Source: Leptidea sinapis
Lineage: Eukaryota > Arthropoda > Insecta > Lepidoptera > Pieridae
Length of the DNA: 64,000 bases
Assembly (NCBI RefSeq): GCF_905404315.1
Contig: NC_066304.1
Span: forward strand, 2,418,001 to 2,482,000
Reading direction: 5' to 3'
Shown one piece after another: positions 1-12,101 of the stretch (position 1 is the stretch's first letter; each line of letters begins with the position of its first letter). Under the pieces are notes generated by a model. That model made no database searches. It saw only the letters and a list, made by a program, of their open reading frames with translations, and had not been told where the DNA came from. The position numbers and the translations under genes are program-made.

Positions 1-2508
1 CAGCGACACTGCATGGCAGGACATATCACTTCCCATCAGGTAAACGACTGCTCATCTCGTTATATTTGACAAAAGTACAAATGTTCAAGAGACGGTGTTC
101 CTAAATACTGAAAAGTAAACTTACTCTAAGTTAAAGAAGTTTCAAATCTTCAAATACTTTCTTTACCTTTACTACCGATTAGAAAATATACCCATATATT
201 AAGAAATCCTATACATTAGGTATGTTATCACGGAACGAATATCATATCAAAATATATTGTGTCTGTCTTTCTTTTTGTTCCGGCTACATAATTTTAAATC
301 GTACTTTATTTGCCACAAAATACGATCTTTTGCTGCTCCTCTGGGCAACTCCTTCGCTAATCTATTTTTTTCAATGACTTTCTTTGTCATATATATATAG
401 CCTCTATGTCAAATAGCATGGCTTTATCCCTAGAAGGTTTATTTTTATAATAATGGAGTTTCAATATTAGGCGTACTAAGCATTACTAAGCATTATTTCT
501 TCGTATCTCCCTTCCATTTAGTGCCTGCAATCGAGTCCTTTGCAGCAGTTTTAATAACATGTCTTATTGCGTTGGAGAACTCGTTGGAAGCAAAACTGGT
601 TTTGATGAACACATCTAATTGTAATTTTCTAGATCTATTGCAAGCGCTGGTTTATATGTTTGCACACGTGGAAGTTAAAAACTATACTACGAACGGTTAT
701 ATAAAGGGGTGAAAAATATTATTAAGTTTTACTGATGTCATCGATTTTTATCTAATAACGGGTGAATACAAGTTGGTATTATTTATTACACTATAGAACA
801 GATTTATTGGATACGGTGTTTGACACTGAGAGATTTGTGTTGCGGTCGTGGATTATCAATAGCGATATTTTAGACTGATCGCAACGATAAATCTTTCATA
901 AATCGAGATTAGTGCGATATCTTCAGAGAATTATTGAGCGGCAAAATTGAACAACTCAAAACATTAATTATATATTAAAGGATTAACTATTAATAAAACT
1001 ATAGTAGCTAAGACAAGATCAATAAACATGCTAAGTTATATTTATTCGTTTTTAAGTCTAACAACATTTTCACTGTTTTTTAATTTTAATTAATAACTTA
1101 CGTTGTGACTCATTATTAACTAACTATTATTAACTAATTATTACCATTAATTGTAACCTATATGGTTTTTAGATGCTAAGTTGGCGGAATTTTGTGTATA
1201 CGAATAAGATAAATTGCAAAAACCACAGAAGTTTGACCTCAATGCATTATCTTAGTTTACGCCTTATTTAAGTTTTTTACAAAAAATATAATGTTAACAT
1301 TAAATTCTATACCTACATACAATCTATAGAAAGTAACAATTGGCTACGAGTACATTAATTACATACTAATACCTACAAGAAATCAACTACAGATGATATG
1401 TACCTTACCAATATTTAAAAAATTATTGTAATAAAATAAATAAATAGAAAAAAAATTATTATAACAAATTTGAAAGATTTTTATATATTTTTTTATTCTT
1501 ATCGAATTCAGTAGTATTTACTACAGTTTTATCATTGAATTAATATTTACATTCTTACCAGTCCATTTAATAAACTTATAAAATGGGGATGCTATCAAGT
1601 CGTGAGTACTATTTGTGTGTTTTCAATCAAACTATCTTATCTTCAGTAAGCAATTCGGTATGCGTGGCTCAAAGTCACACAAGGAGATTGGGTGTCAGAT
1701 TATTGAGGTTTTTCGAGTTAGTTATTCTTGAATCTTTGAGCCACGTTGTACTCGCTCTTAATATTCTAAGACGGAGCGGGCCTATTAATAAAGCCTCCAC
1801 AAGTCAACCATAACACAACCTGTTTTCAAATCTTTTTCTCTTATACTAATAGTGGTAATATTACAACCAATTTCGAAATGGACATCCATCGGGGGTGTTC
1901 ATTCTTGAACAACGTGATGGTATTATGGCAATCGTTAAAAAGTTAGTCATTTTCTGCTGCTTCAGGCTTCTATAGTGTGCTTTGTTATTTTTATGCCTTT
2001 CTTTAGTCTACCAGTGAGTCAACCACATCCAGCGTGAGTTTGGCCACCTTTAGAGGGTATCACGCTGTTTCCTATCAGCGTTGAAAATATAATTAAAATA
2101 CCTATCAAATGAAAAATCTCACATAGGTAGATGGTTAGGATCCTACAGGAGGTAGATGAGACAAAAACCTCTGTTTATGCACAGACGAGGCTCTCTACGT
2201 GTGAGTATTAATTTTATAGTCAGCCTAGATATAATTGGTAATAGATAATAGATTTTTCCGGCTGATCTGCTTATATGATGATAGAAATAAACATTCTGTT
2301 ATAGTCTTTGCTCTAATCATCAATTAATTCTGCAAACAGTTTGGTAGGTGCTTATAATTCGTAGTTCGTAATGAAACCTAAAAAAAAAGAAGCGACACAT
2401 AGCTACTAGCGTTTCACCCCGCGCTACGGTCTCCCAAACATCCTTATTAACTTTCACTGATAAGTATGTCCATAATTTTACCAAGAATTTAAGAAAGTTT
2501 AATTATTT
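1..2508. other. AT-rich DNA, no recognised gene
   Basis: I see no supported gene here. Short frames such as 521-712 and 1583-1813 have no recognisable motif, low complexity and no neighbouring exon signal. A 12-bp perfect inverted repeat (CGTGGCTCAAAG / CTTTGAGCCACG) lies at 1661-1672 and 1734-1745. The rest is AT-rich sequence with homopolymer runs. Confidence 0.6.
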
Positions 2509-2745
2509 AAACGACTTCAAAAAAAGAGGAGGTTCTCAATTCGTCGGTATTTTTTTTATGTTTGTTACCACAAAACTTTCGACTGGGTGAACCGATTTTG
2601 ATAATTCTTTTTTTATTTGAAAGCTGGTGCTTCTCGAGTGGTGAAGATTTGATAATGGCATCCATGAGAACACAAAGCCTTAAATTTGCTATACGTATGT
2701 GGATGATAAATTTACATATTTTAGATTTTTCATTGCTGCATTGAA
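2509..2745 (+). repeat. Family F element, left part
   Basis: Starts with ACGACTTCAAAAAAAGAGG and matches the left part of the fuller copy at 11056-11549, including TTCTCAATTCGTCGGTAT and the downstream GGGTGAACCGATTTT block. It is a truncated copy. The family looks like a short non-autonomous DNA element common in Lepidoptera. That class is inferred from the inverted ends of the fuller copy. Confidence 0.6.
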
Positions 2746-2847
2746 AAATTTAGTATATCTACACATATTTAGACAAATTTTTCGTTAGTGTTCTTCAAAT
2801 TCACTAATAATGTAACTAATAATCAAAATTTAAATTAACAAAACAAA

Positions 2848-2935
2848 CAACCGACTTCAAAACACTACTATTCCAAAACAATAGATATAATGTGCACTAA
2901 AACCGGTAGTGCTTTTAGTGTGCCCCATGTATGGA
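2848..2935 (-). repeat. Family F element, right-end fragment
   Basis: AACCGACTTCAAAACACTAC followed by ATTCCAAAACAATAGATATAAT is the reverse complement of the right end of the copy at 11056-11549. It lies about 100 bp from the left-end fragment at 2509 but in the opposite orientation, so the two are not simply halves of one element. Confidence 0.55.
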
Positions 2936-3631
2936 GTCGTTATTTCATCTTTGTTTACTTACCCAAGTCAGTCAATAAATTTTATTTCATCACTTTGCAA
3001 AATATTGAAACTGATACTATTAATAATTTTTTAAAAGAGTTTCCTGCCAATTTTTCATACTCTTTAACTTTACGGAAGTGGTGTCGTTGCGAAATTGTCT
3101 TTTTTTCATATAACTCAATAAATGATTTATTTTAAGAAATTATGCGATGTAATAAATCCTCAACTCTTATCTAATTTCCATGAATATAAAGCTCTACCTT
3201 AACTGACTCAATTATGAATATGTAGTTCTCGAGTTATTAGTTCCAAAATAGGACACAGGTGTACAAGGTTTGCTTGATTACTATCCTAGGTTCCATCAAT
3301 ATTGTTATGAGCAACATAATTTCCGTACAATTACGAATTTTGACGACTTCTTGGTCCAGCATGTATTGACATGAATTAAACCAGGAGTCCCTGTTTCTTG
3401 TCCCGGAAAGTGCAAACATTTTCAAGATGAATTTTTCAAGTCATGAAAATAATTATTTAATGCATGTATGAGGTATTTTATAAAAAGCACCATACAGGCT
3501 CCTGTGCTTAGTTAAACGCTAGATAACTTTTGTGAAAGAAAAATTCAACTATTATAATTTTCATGTACAAAGCTTTTGTGGGCCTGTTGAGTACCTATTT
3601 ACAGGAGGAAAGGAATATTAGAAGTATGTAT
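2936..3631. other. AT-rich DNA, nothing recognised
   Basis: Contains two short open frames (2890-3135 plus, 3237-3425 minus) without a recognisable domain or splice context. I see no RNA gene or repeat that I can name. Confidence 0.5.
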
Positions 3632-4066
3632 ATCTGTAGATACAAAATCTTATATATGAAATTCTCGTGTCACAATGTTAGTTACCTAATTTCTCCGAAA
3701 CGGCTTTACTGATTTTTACCAAATTTTATACGCATATTCAGTAGGTCTGAGAATCAGCTTCTATCTATTTTTTATACTCCTAAGTGATAAGGGTTGTTAA
3801 ATCTCAACATTTTTTTGTTAATTATTCGACAGTTTTTTTTTTATTTAATATGATTCAGAAATAAAAAATACATACAACTTCAAATTTTCGCTCTTATACG
3901 ATCTACAACTTTTTTGTATCACGATTTTTATTTTATTCTGTTCCAACCGCAAGATGGCAATCGAATACAATAATTTTAGTACGATGTATTTGGTAGATCT
4001 GAGAATCGGTTGCATCTATTTTTTAATTACTTTATATGGCAATACAACGTTGGCTGGGTCAGCTAG
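3632..4066 (+). mobile_element. Lep1-like non-autonomous Helitron
   Basis: Begins with TCTGTAGATACAAAATCTTA and TGAAATTCTCGTGTCACAAT, then GTAGGTCTGAGAATC and CGCAAGATGGC, and ends with GGCTGGGTCAGCTAG followed by T. This order and the CTAG-T end match what I recall of Lep1-like Helitrons of Lepidoptera, which carry no gene and insert between A and T. It has no coding capacity. The 5' boundary is less certain than the 3' one. Confidence 0.75.
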
Positions 4067-5751
4067 TATAAGTATAACTTTTTCTTCGCTTGAGCGTTCG
4101 ATGCTTTTTTGAATAGGTGATTTATGTTAATACAAAAATATATACATACCTGATCTGTAAACGAAAACAGTGGAATAGTGCTGAATACTAATAGGTAAAT
4201 ATTTCGTATGCACACAGGATACTATTCGCAACTAGCCGTCAAAGGAAGTAAAGAAGACGTTGCTGAAACGAAAAGTTATGGGTCAAAGTCCACTGCCGTT
4301 GAGTGCTTTAACAGTTACACTTACCGGCATATACCTGAACGTGTCTGTTGAAAATTAGTAGCACTGAAAATAATGCAAAATGCTTAAAATGTTGGAGCAA
4401 AAATCAAAGGGAGTTCTATGCACATCATTATTTTATATATCTGGATACAACTGGAACTGTCACTGATTAATGTCTTCTCAGTACTTTATTAAACTAATAA
4501 ATTAATTGAATCACGTTTAATTAATTACCACGACCACGCAATATCATATTTTAATATTCCTTCAATAGTAAACCTCACAAAAGATCTATCATTTATTAAT
4601 TTTTCGTTCAGGCTTATTAAATTGAAATTAAAATGATTATACGGATTAACTTTACTATTTTTCGTCACTTTTAAGTTCTGTGGCAATTTTCACGAATAAC
4701 TCCTATTTTTATTCATTGGATACTTGGATACTTGATTATAAGCAGCTTTTCATCCATCATGAAGAGTAGACCCCACCCCCTTTTAATCATCTTACTCCAT
4801 TTAATCTGTAACCCTGCCTTTATCTAGTTCAAAGTTGGCCCGCTGATATGTTTAATTGCAGTTTTTTTCTAATGACATCTTTGAATTTGTTTCAAGAATG
4901 TTTAAGGATGTGGTGGGCCAGCTGAGATGATGACCTAAGGTAGTCGACCAATAGAGTAGTTGTAAGTGATTCTAGTCATTTACTGACAGTGTTCACTACA
5001 GTTCAATTACTAAATCAAAAATTTTAAACAGATGTTTGCATGTTAAGGATAGTCTCTATTTTCAGTAAGCAAAAAATATACATTTAAGAATAGTAGCAAA
5101 TCTTCGTATTCGTAAATATTTACCCTAAATCAGTAGCTCTTTGATCTCAGCAAAATATGTTTCTTTGGAATATATTTCTTTGATCCTTAAGCCATTATTG
5201 TGTGGGAAGTTACGTTCTTAGTAAGAAGCTTAGAAAAGTATGTTTGTCTTCGATTATGTCAGTTATGTATATGGGTGTTCTCTGTTACATATTTTTTTGG
5301 TAATATTTTTTATCCTGCCTTGTCTTATAATGCTTATTTTGTAGGTCACGAACATCCAAGGGAATATTTTTCGGTGATTGAACGTATCTATCTGTCTAAG
5401 AGCGCTTTCGCACTACGTCCGATCCGAATCCGATTCGTAGCCGTGAAAATACGGTCCGGTGTGTTCGTAGAACTATTTCTAATGGTTGACGGAAAGAAAT
5501 CGGTTTCTATACATACATTATAAACGCCAGTGCTTTTTACAATTTTTATTTACGTCTGTTTTTCGCTAAAATCAATTTAAGTACTTTTTATTTAGGTCAA
5601 TGAATAGAATAAGTTATATATATACTAGTTTCTTTTATTGTGACAAAGATATTTCTTTATTATATCTGTATTATTTTATGTTTACTAAACTGTTACTTTT
5701 TTGGTCTTTTTTCGATCAATAAGATGTATCATGAAAATCAATAAAAATTTA
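4067..5751. other. AT-rich DNA, no recognised gene
   Basis: The 107-codon frame at 5200-5523 is not supported as a gene. Its 3' half is a GC-richer patch (about 5400-5480, AGAGCGCTTTCGCACTACGT) that resembles a dispersed repeat rather than an exon. The rest is featureless. Confidence 0.5.
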
Positions 5752-5995
5752 ACAAAAAAACAATGACTTCAAAACCATTATTTCAAAACAATAGATATAA
5801 TATGCACTAAAAAGTATAAAAAGAAATAGCGCATTTTTATACAATCTAATTCTAGTTACGATTATTGTTATTTTTGGAATCGGTGTCCTTCCGTCGTGAC
5901 CCGCTCTTGCCTCTCGCCTCATCACGACTCAAGCACATCTCACTTATAACTATGTAGTTACAAACCTATCTTGGATGACACCGACTTAAAATGCC
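5752..5995 (-). repeat. Family F element, partial copy
   Basis: Matches the reverse complement of the right half of the copy at 11056-11549: TGACTTCAAAACCATTATTT at the end, then a GTGCATATTATATCT-type block, CGATTATTGTTATTTTTGGAATCGGTGTCC and a stretch ending TGACACCGACTTAA. The shared TCGGTGTC motif occurs at both sides of the middle block. Left part missing. Confidence 0.65.
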
Positions 5996-6250
5996 AAACC
6001 AATGCCAAAAAGTATTTTATAATCACTTTAAAATCGTTTACCCCTTCATATGTTGTCAATTGTTTAAATTAGTTCCAATGGTATTATGTACTGTATACGG
6101 TAGTTATCTACAGGCTCTCTTGAATGTATGTTAAGAAGTATTTTAGCGTGAATTTATTCGGACGTTGATGTTTACCTAATTAACAAACGCTTGTAAATAT
6201 TATGAATCCATATCTGTGTATTAAATTTCGTTCATCACTATAGATTGGTG

Positions 6251-6497
6251 TCTTTTTCTGCCGTGAAGCAGTAATGTGTAAGCATTATTGTGTGTTGGTC
6301 TGAAGGGCGCCCTAGCTAGTGATATTACTGGGTACATGAGACTAAACATCCAATGTCTCAAGGTGACGAGCGCAATTGTAGTGCCGTTCGGAGTTTTTGG
6401 GTTTTCCTGAGCGGCATTGTATTGTAATAGGCAGGGTGTATCAATTACCATCAACTGAATGTCCAGCTCGTCTCCTCCCTTATTGTCATAAAAAAAT
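6251..6497 (-). repeat. Family B interspersed repeat
   Basis: One of seven copies in the window of a ~310-bp lepidopteran repeat. Read on the minus strand it has the poly-T/TTATGA start, GAGACGAGC, GATGGTAATTGATACACCCT, GCGCTCGTCACCTTGAGAC and a TGCTTACACATTACTGCTTC block. It has no coding capacity. The class is unclear to me: SINE-like, or the end of a larger non-autonomous element. This copy lacks the last ~50 bp. Confidence 0.75.
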
Positions 6498-7315
6498 ATG
6501 ATACACCATGGTAATGATATAATACGTAGGACTTAGAAGAAACGATTGCGCCTTGTTTTTGAGCTCGTAGCATCTTATCATTGCTCGTAGTTGCTAACGT
6601 CGCCACCTACTTTTTCGTACCTTGGCCTCGCCAGCCAGTCAGACGCAGTGCTACGGTTTTACGAGCAACTAGGTTGACTGTAGAGCGACGTTAACCGGAC
6701 TACAGCATAAGTATCAAACGATACAAGTACCACTCGCCACACCACAACTACATCAAACTCAATGAATACGCACACACGCACGCATGTAAACAGAGATCTA
6801 GTCAGGTTTAACCAACTTATGTAAAACCAAATCTGATATAATTTAGTTCAATAAATATTTAATCTAGTCCAAAACCGGGTTATTTCTTCCCCTCTCCCTC
6901 CCTTACCCCACATCCTTCTACGTGAGGTAGTCACTTCTCTTAATTATTATGTGTTTAAGTATGTCAATATATCTGTGTATTTATTATATTAACTAGTCAT
7001 GATTTCTAAGATAGCAATAAAGTAGTATGAAAGTTCATATTTAACAACGAATAGCCAGGTTTTTCCCAGTTTTCCTGGACTCCCTTCCCTAAGGCCATAA
7101 AATTGTATTATCATAATTAATATTAATAAATCATATAATATTAATTAATCTTATAAGATAAGATTAATTAAGTCTGATCCATATTTAATAGTATATATAA
7201 ATTTGAATTTTTTTTTCAGACGCCGTGCTCGATATAACAATATCATAAGTATGTCATTCAAGGTCTTTTAATTATTCACTTAATGTTGTTTATTTTAATT
7301 TTACAACTTTAACAT
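6498..7315. other. Intergenic; GC-richer segment 6540-6930
   Basis: 6540-6720 is GC-richer than its surroundings, followed by an AATAAATATTTAATCTAG stretch near 6850 and a pyrimidine-rich CCCCTCTCCCTCCCTTACCCC run near 6890-6913. This order could be part of a solo LTR, but I see no second copy and no target duplication. The remainder is AT-rich with no gene. Confidence 0.35.
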
Positions 7316-7715
7316 CTTAGATTAAGGATTGGTCTCCGCTCCAACTAGAGACCGCAGGCGAAGTCGCAAAGTGCCCCAACTAATACTACGACTAAGTGGG
7401 CGTATATAAGGCGAGCCAGTGTCGAACAATGTGTGACGTTGACGTGCCACATGTTCTGTTAAACTTTGCTTATACTTGAAACTAAAATGCCGGGTTGCGT
7501 AGTAAAACTTTATAAAAATAATACTACAAGAAATATGAAAGACACTGGGATCACATATAATCATTTCAATGTAAAATAACACGAAGCGGATATAAATCCG
7601 CTTAAACTTAAGTTACAAAGTTTGAAAGATGCCATTGAGTGTCAAGATGCCACGCACACAAGCATCTTTACAAATAGCCAATACACACCACAGTATAACG
7701 TTGTCGTAATAAGAT
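7316..7715 (+). mobile_element. Family T (THAP-exon MITE), copy 1
   Basis: Starts with the family T terminal repeat CTTAGATTAAGGATTGGTCT and runs through the THAP-like start at 7487 (M-P-G-C-V-V-K-L, the second Cys replaced by Tyr) to ATAACGTTGTCGTAATAAGA. The splice-donor region seen in other copies is deleted and the exon runs straight into the downstream TTTCAATGTAAAATAACACG block. The right terminal repeat is missing. There is no transposase beyond this exon. Confidence 0.8.
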
Positions 7716-7924
7716 AATACAAATTGATGTGTACAACGCAATGAACTTTTTACTGAATCGAGTAACGCCTAGGTTCATTGGCAAATTACCTTCCCACTAA
7801 AACTAATGAAGTTCTGCCTTACCTGAGTCGAATGTTGTTAATAAGGCAAACAGGGTAACTAGGTTTACGCTCGGTACATTTTATTTAGTTCAATTACTTA
7901 CGTACCTCATAATGTATATTATGT

Positions 7925-8277
7925 TTGCGTCCCAATTGTCTATTCTCTTTGTTGTAATTATTTGTTATGGCAAGTTATAGTGCAAATAGATTTCTGTAGA
8001 AAATGGAGAGATAACTATGGACAACAGAGGCATTAGTATCTGATTGGCTAATCTAATGCCAATTGGCTCTCGCGCCGGTTAATAACCAATTGTCACCGGG
8101 CACCGTCAAAGTCGCACGCATGTTTAGTGGTCAACGGAATATTCGCATCGCATCAAAGTACTCGGTGTAACGCAATTCATTCACGAAACGCCGACCAGAC
8201 ACATACTTTAGCACCAGGAGTTCCTAGAGGATTAGCGGGGACCCGAGCTCCAGACCATCTCTTCCTCGGAACCTCAA
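7925..8277 (+). repeat. Family N repeat, copy 1
   Basis: About 353 bp matching the reverse complement of 45420-45768 along nearly its whole length: CCCAATTGTCTATTCT start, TTGGCTAATCTAATGCCAAT, CACCGAGTAC/GTACTCGGTG, GCGTTTCGTGAATGAATT in either orientation, and AGGAGTTCCTAGAGGATTAG near the end. It is GC-richer than its surroundings and non-coding. I do not recognise the class. Confidence 0.75.
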
Positions 8278-8639
8278 TTATCTATGTCTAATTTGTATAT
8301 TTCCATATATAATATCTATTTGAATAATACAAATCATATTTCAATTCCTTCTAAACGGCTCTCCTTGACAAAAGTAATTTGATAAAATTCAAGAAAGCTT
8401 TTGAAAAATCTTGTCATATGTACCTACAGCTAGGCAATATCTGTGAAAAAACATACAACAGAGTAACGTACCAAAGGACAACACGGTAAAAAAATAGTTG
8501 TATAACTTAATAATTATTTATATTCTGTAGACATACAATTATTTTTTGTAAAAATATAAGCTTCATATAAACCGTAAAGAAATGGTTTCAAATTTTTTAT
8601 TAATATTTTGGAGATTTCTTGGGATTGGTCTTAATTACA
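8278..8639. other. AT-rich DNA, nothing recognised
   Basis: No gene, named repeat or RNA seen. Confidence 0.5.
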
Positions 8640-8995
8640 CTCGTTGGTTTTATTTTTATCTATTTATTCTGCTATTTTGTTTACCAGTTTAAATGCAGGT
8701 GCCATACCTTTGGCTTTCCTACAACATTGTTGCTTGTTGATTATATTATTTTTTTGTAAAAAAAATTGCTAACCGGCTCTATAGCTTTATCAAAGACTTT
8801 TAAAAAAATACATACGAGTGCAATTGGGTGGTAGGTACAATTAACTTTTTTTTGTCGTCTTTTTTGTAACGGCTTGACCATCGATAATTTGAATGCGTCT
8901 GGAAATTCACCAGTTTCAACCACAACATCAATGTAGCAAATAATACCTATTAAGTCTTCCTGTCAGGTAGTAATCTACGTTGAGCAGAGTACCTA
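8640..8995 (-). pseudogene. LINE reverse-transcriptase fragment
   Basis: The minus frame at 8741-8923 contains GEFPDAFKLSMVKPL, a lysine-rich stretch and PIALVCIFLKVFDKAIE. This corresponds to the N-terminal fingers region of non-LTR retrotransposon RT, where the usual pattern is a PD-x-K-x-S-x-V-x-P-L-x-K-K block followed by YRPIxLVPxFSKVFEK. The conserved Tyr-Arg before PIAL is changed. Upstream and downstream RT blocks, including the catalytic Asp motif, are absent or out of frame. It is a dead fragment of a Jockey/CR1-group LINE. Confidence 0.7.
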
Positions 8996-9071
8996 ATGTG
9001 TGTTGCGTGAGTAGGGCTGCCACCTATTTTTAGACCGAATATAATAATTCTTGATTTAGTTTTCTTTTTGT

Positions 9072-9385
9072 TTTTTTTATGAAAATAAGGGACGTGACGA
9101 GCAGGACGTTCAGCTGATGGTAATTAATACGCCCTGCCCATTACAATGCAGTGCCGCTCAGGATTCTTGAAAAACCCCAAAAATTCTGAGAGGCACACGA
9201 TTGCGCTCGTCACCTTGAGACGATAGATGTTAAGTCTCATTTGCCCAGTAATTTCACTAGCGCACAGACCAGTTCAGACCGAAACACAGTAAAGCTTACA
9301 CATTACTTCTTTACGGCAGAAATAGGCGCCGGTGCGGTACCCATAATCTGGCCGGCATCCTGTGCAAAGGAGCCTCCCACTGGGA
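9072..9385 (+). repeat. Family B interspersed repeat
   Basis: Nearly full copy: TTTTTTTTATGAAAATAAGG start, GACGAGCAGGACGTTCAGCT, AATTCTGAGAGGCAC, CTCGTCACCTTGAGACGATA, TTTGCCCAGTAATTTCAC, CATAATCTGGCCGGCATCCT and a GCCTCCCACTGG end. Confidence 0.8.
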
Positions 9386-9868
9386 AAAGTACTCAAAAAA
9401 ATATATTAGATAGCGAAAAATATATTTTAAATAATTCCTATAATATTTTTACTGCTTTGAGCTTTTGTTGATAGTTTCTTATATTTAAGGAACCCTTCGT
9501 AACTATAATTACAATCTAATTGTTAGTTATAATGGTGTTCCATTTACTCTCCTTTTATCCAACCGATACTGGGTCTATTGCGTCCATGTTTCCTCTTTGT
9601 TCATCACCGATAATCTGATATAATATAGTAGTTGAAACTATAATGATGTATGTGTACTATAATATAATAGTCGAAACTACTATATTATATTTTTAAAATA
9701 ATAGTAGGAAGACACCTTAAATAGTAGGATACTTAATAGTTAATAGAGTCCCGTGCCAGAGTTTGGTGAGTCAACATCTCCTGAGGATGCCTCGTGAAGA
9801 GGCGAAGCACGTGTCAATTGTTTTAAGACGAATATTGGCGGAATTAACACCCAAGAAAACACAATACA
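9386..9868. other. Intergenic with hairpin and short repeat
   Basis: A 16-bp perfect inverted repeat (ATATAATATAGTAGTT / AACTACTATATTATAT) sits at 9618-9633 and 9675-9690. At about 9740-9860 the stretch GAGGATGCCTCGTGAAGAGG to GAATATTGGCGGAATTAACACC resembles a dispersed lepidopteran repeat that I have seen but cannot classify. No gene. Confidence 0.45.
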
Positions 9869-10180
9869 TTTTTTTTATGAAAATCAGGGACGAGACGAGC
9901 AGCACATTCAACTGATGGTAATTGATACGCCCTGACCATTACAATATAGTGCCGCTTAAGGTTTTTTGAAAAACCTAAAAATTCTAAGCGGCACTATAGT
10001 TGCGCTCGTCACCTTGAGACGATAGATGTTAAGTCTCATTTGCCCAGTAATTTCACTAGCTACAACACCCTTCAGGCCGAAACACAGTAATTTTTACACA
10101 TTACTGCTTCAAGGCAGAAATAGGCGCCGTTATGGTACCCATAATCTATCCGACATCCTGGCAAACGAGTCTCCCACCGC
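9869..10180 (+). repeat. Family B interspersed repeat
   Basis: Full-length copy in the same orientation as the copy 800 bp upstream: TTTTTTTATGAAAATCAGGG start, GATACGCCCTGACCATTACA, CTCGTCACCTTGAGACGATA, ACACATTACTGCTTCAAGGC, and an AGTCTCCCACCGC end. Diverged by scattered point changes. Confidence 0.8.
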
Positions 10181-10694
10181 TAAACATATATATGTATATA
10201 TAATTGGAGAATTATGGTTTTCCGCAAAATAACGCCTACTGCAGTTAATTTTCTAGTAGCATACTATATTATATAGTAGGATTGGCAACCCTATATGTGA
10301 GCTGCGGTCAGCCACATCAAATCACGTGCAATGTTGATGAGGAAACCACACCGCTTGCTTTAATAGATTCATTATAATTCACCTCCCATATTATTATAAG
10401 ATAATACAGTTTGTATATTCACCCTAATGGACGGAGTAGTTGAGGTAATTTTATTAAACAGAAAGTTGTTTATTTACCTTATTTATCAAAGACAATTTAA
10501 CAACATAATATTCATATACTAGTGGCTCAACTCAACTTTTTTTGATTTTGAAGGATATTAAGTGCTTCCGAAAACGCCGGAACCGTGCGGTGGAAAATTT
10601 TCACCATTTTAATTTCTGAGTGAATGTCACCAATTTATTATATTTTTAAAGTGTTTATACCTCACTATTGGGATTATTTACACAAATGAAATTT
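10181..10694. other. AT-rich DNA, nothing recognised
   Basis: No gene seen. CATACTATATTATATAGTAGGA near 10260 is a short near-palindrome. A GC-richer stretch at 10570-10600 (AAACGCCGGAACCGTGCGGT) has no partner that I can find in the window. Confidence 0.45.
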
Positions 10695-10880
10695 GAAAAC
10701 CACATCTTGAGAGTTGAGGAAAGCATAAAAGATTTTATCAACGATACGTCACTCGAACGTTTGGAAAGTTGGAAGGAGTGATAGCACAGAACGCGAGAGC
10801 GCTCACGCCCGTCGCGGGTTCAGGTACCGCATCGTTCATAAAATTTTGTTTTCAATTTTTATTTGTGAATTTAACCAAGT
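10695..10880 (+). mobile_element. Family E tRNA-derived SINE, diverged copy
   Basis: Shares with 40134-40330 the head GAGAGTTGAG, the tRNA-like core ending GCGGGTTCAGGTACCGCATCGTTCATAAAATTTTG and the AT tail. The B-box-like GGTTCAGGTACC is degenerate compared with GGTTCGAATCC in the later copy, so pol III promoter function is probably lost. Confidence 0.65.
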
Positions 10881-11055
10881 TGCTAAATGAAGAAAAGCAT
10901 GACATGCAAGCGTGTGTGACTTAAGAAAATATATAAAACAATAAGATAATAAAATATCATCATTTTCTAAAGACTTGGAAAGTAATTGACTTATAAAAAT
11001 ATTATTTATACTAAACTTGCTATGTGTGCCGATTTTAGTGACTTTGAATATTTTT

Positions 11056-11549
11056 AACCGACTTCAAAAAAGGAGGAGGTTCTCAATTCGTCGGTATATT
11101 CTTTTTTTTAATGTTTGTTACCTCAAAACATTCGACTGGGTGAACCGATTTTTTATAATTCTTTTTTTATTGAAAACGATATACTTTAAGGATAGTTTGG
11201 TTGGGTTCTGACATTGGGATCCATGACAAAATAACGAAACTCTTCAATTTTTAGGAGCAAATTAACGATACTCGGCCGAATATTTTTATGCTAGTATGAT
11301 ACTTAAGTCGGTGTCAGCCAAGATAAGTTTGTAACTACATACATAGTTATAGGTGAGATGTGCTTGTGTCGTGAGGAGGCAAGAGGCGAGAGCGGATGGC
11401 GGCGGAAGGACACCGATTCCAAAAAAATACAATAATCGTAACTAGAATTCAATTAATTAAATAGATCGTATAAAAATACAGAATTGTTTTTATACTTTTG
11501 AGTGCATATTATCTGTTATTTTGCAATAGTGTTTTTGAGGCAGGTTGTT
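11056..11549 (+). mobile_element. Family F element, fullest copy
   Basis: About 494 bp. The left end AACCGACTTCAAAAAAGG and the right end TTTTTGAGGCAGGTTGTT are imperfect inverted repeats. Inside lie TTCTCAATTCGTCGGTAT, GGTGAACCGATTTT, AAGTCGGTGTCAG, and GGACACCGATTCC followed by TGAGTGCATATTAT. There is no coding capacity. The inverted ends suggest a MITE-like DNA transposon. The superfamily is not clear. Confidence 0.65.
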
Positions 11550-11565
11550 TTTTGTAAAAATTTTG

Positions 11566-12101
11566 TATTAATGGCACCAATCTATATCATAAAATCATAG
11601 TCATTATTACTATTCATGCAATAGTTTCCTTCTCCGGAATAAATTAAAACTGGAACTTATCTCATTGAAGCAAAAATGTTTAATTTCCGTCGGGAGAGAT
11701 TTAATTCAACCGCAAATAAAAAATTTGTCGACGCAAAGAGGTCAGAGGGTGGGGAAAATTACTGGATTATTTAAACGATTGAAAACCGGTTTGATTCGGT
11801 TAACAGTATTACTATCCCTCTTAGTTCTAGTAGTTTATAATTATGTTAATTATTTCAAAGATAAATTCTGAAACGTAGAATAACTTTACTTAATCTGTAT
11901 GTGAAAAAGATGATTCAGCCCAATAAATTAATATTCTGGGCATCAAGAGATAAGATAAGAAAAGAGATAATTTGGGAAATTTAAAGACAAGAGGCAAGAA
12001 ACTCACTGTCACTCTTTTAATTAAATTTTTACTACTTCATAATGATGCAAATTACTTTAATTACAATCTATGCGAAGTAATGCAAAGGAAATACGAACCG
12101 C
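11566..12101. other. AT-rich DNA, no supported gene
   Basis: The 68-codon frame at 11665-11871 has a hydrophobic C-terminal stretch but no partner or signal to support it. Nothing else seen. Confidence 0.5.

Noticed and set aside
1583..1813. 76-codon frame as a small gene
   Set aside because: Overlaps the hairpin, with no recognisable motif or signal peptide.
5200..5523. 107-codon plus frame as a host gene
   Set aside because: No domain, no splice context, and the second half looks like a dispersed repeat.
6850..6920. Solo LTR
   Set aside because: AATAAA-like and pyrimidine-rich stretches are suggestive, but no TG...CA ends, duplication or second copy could be found.
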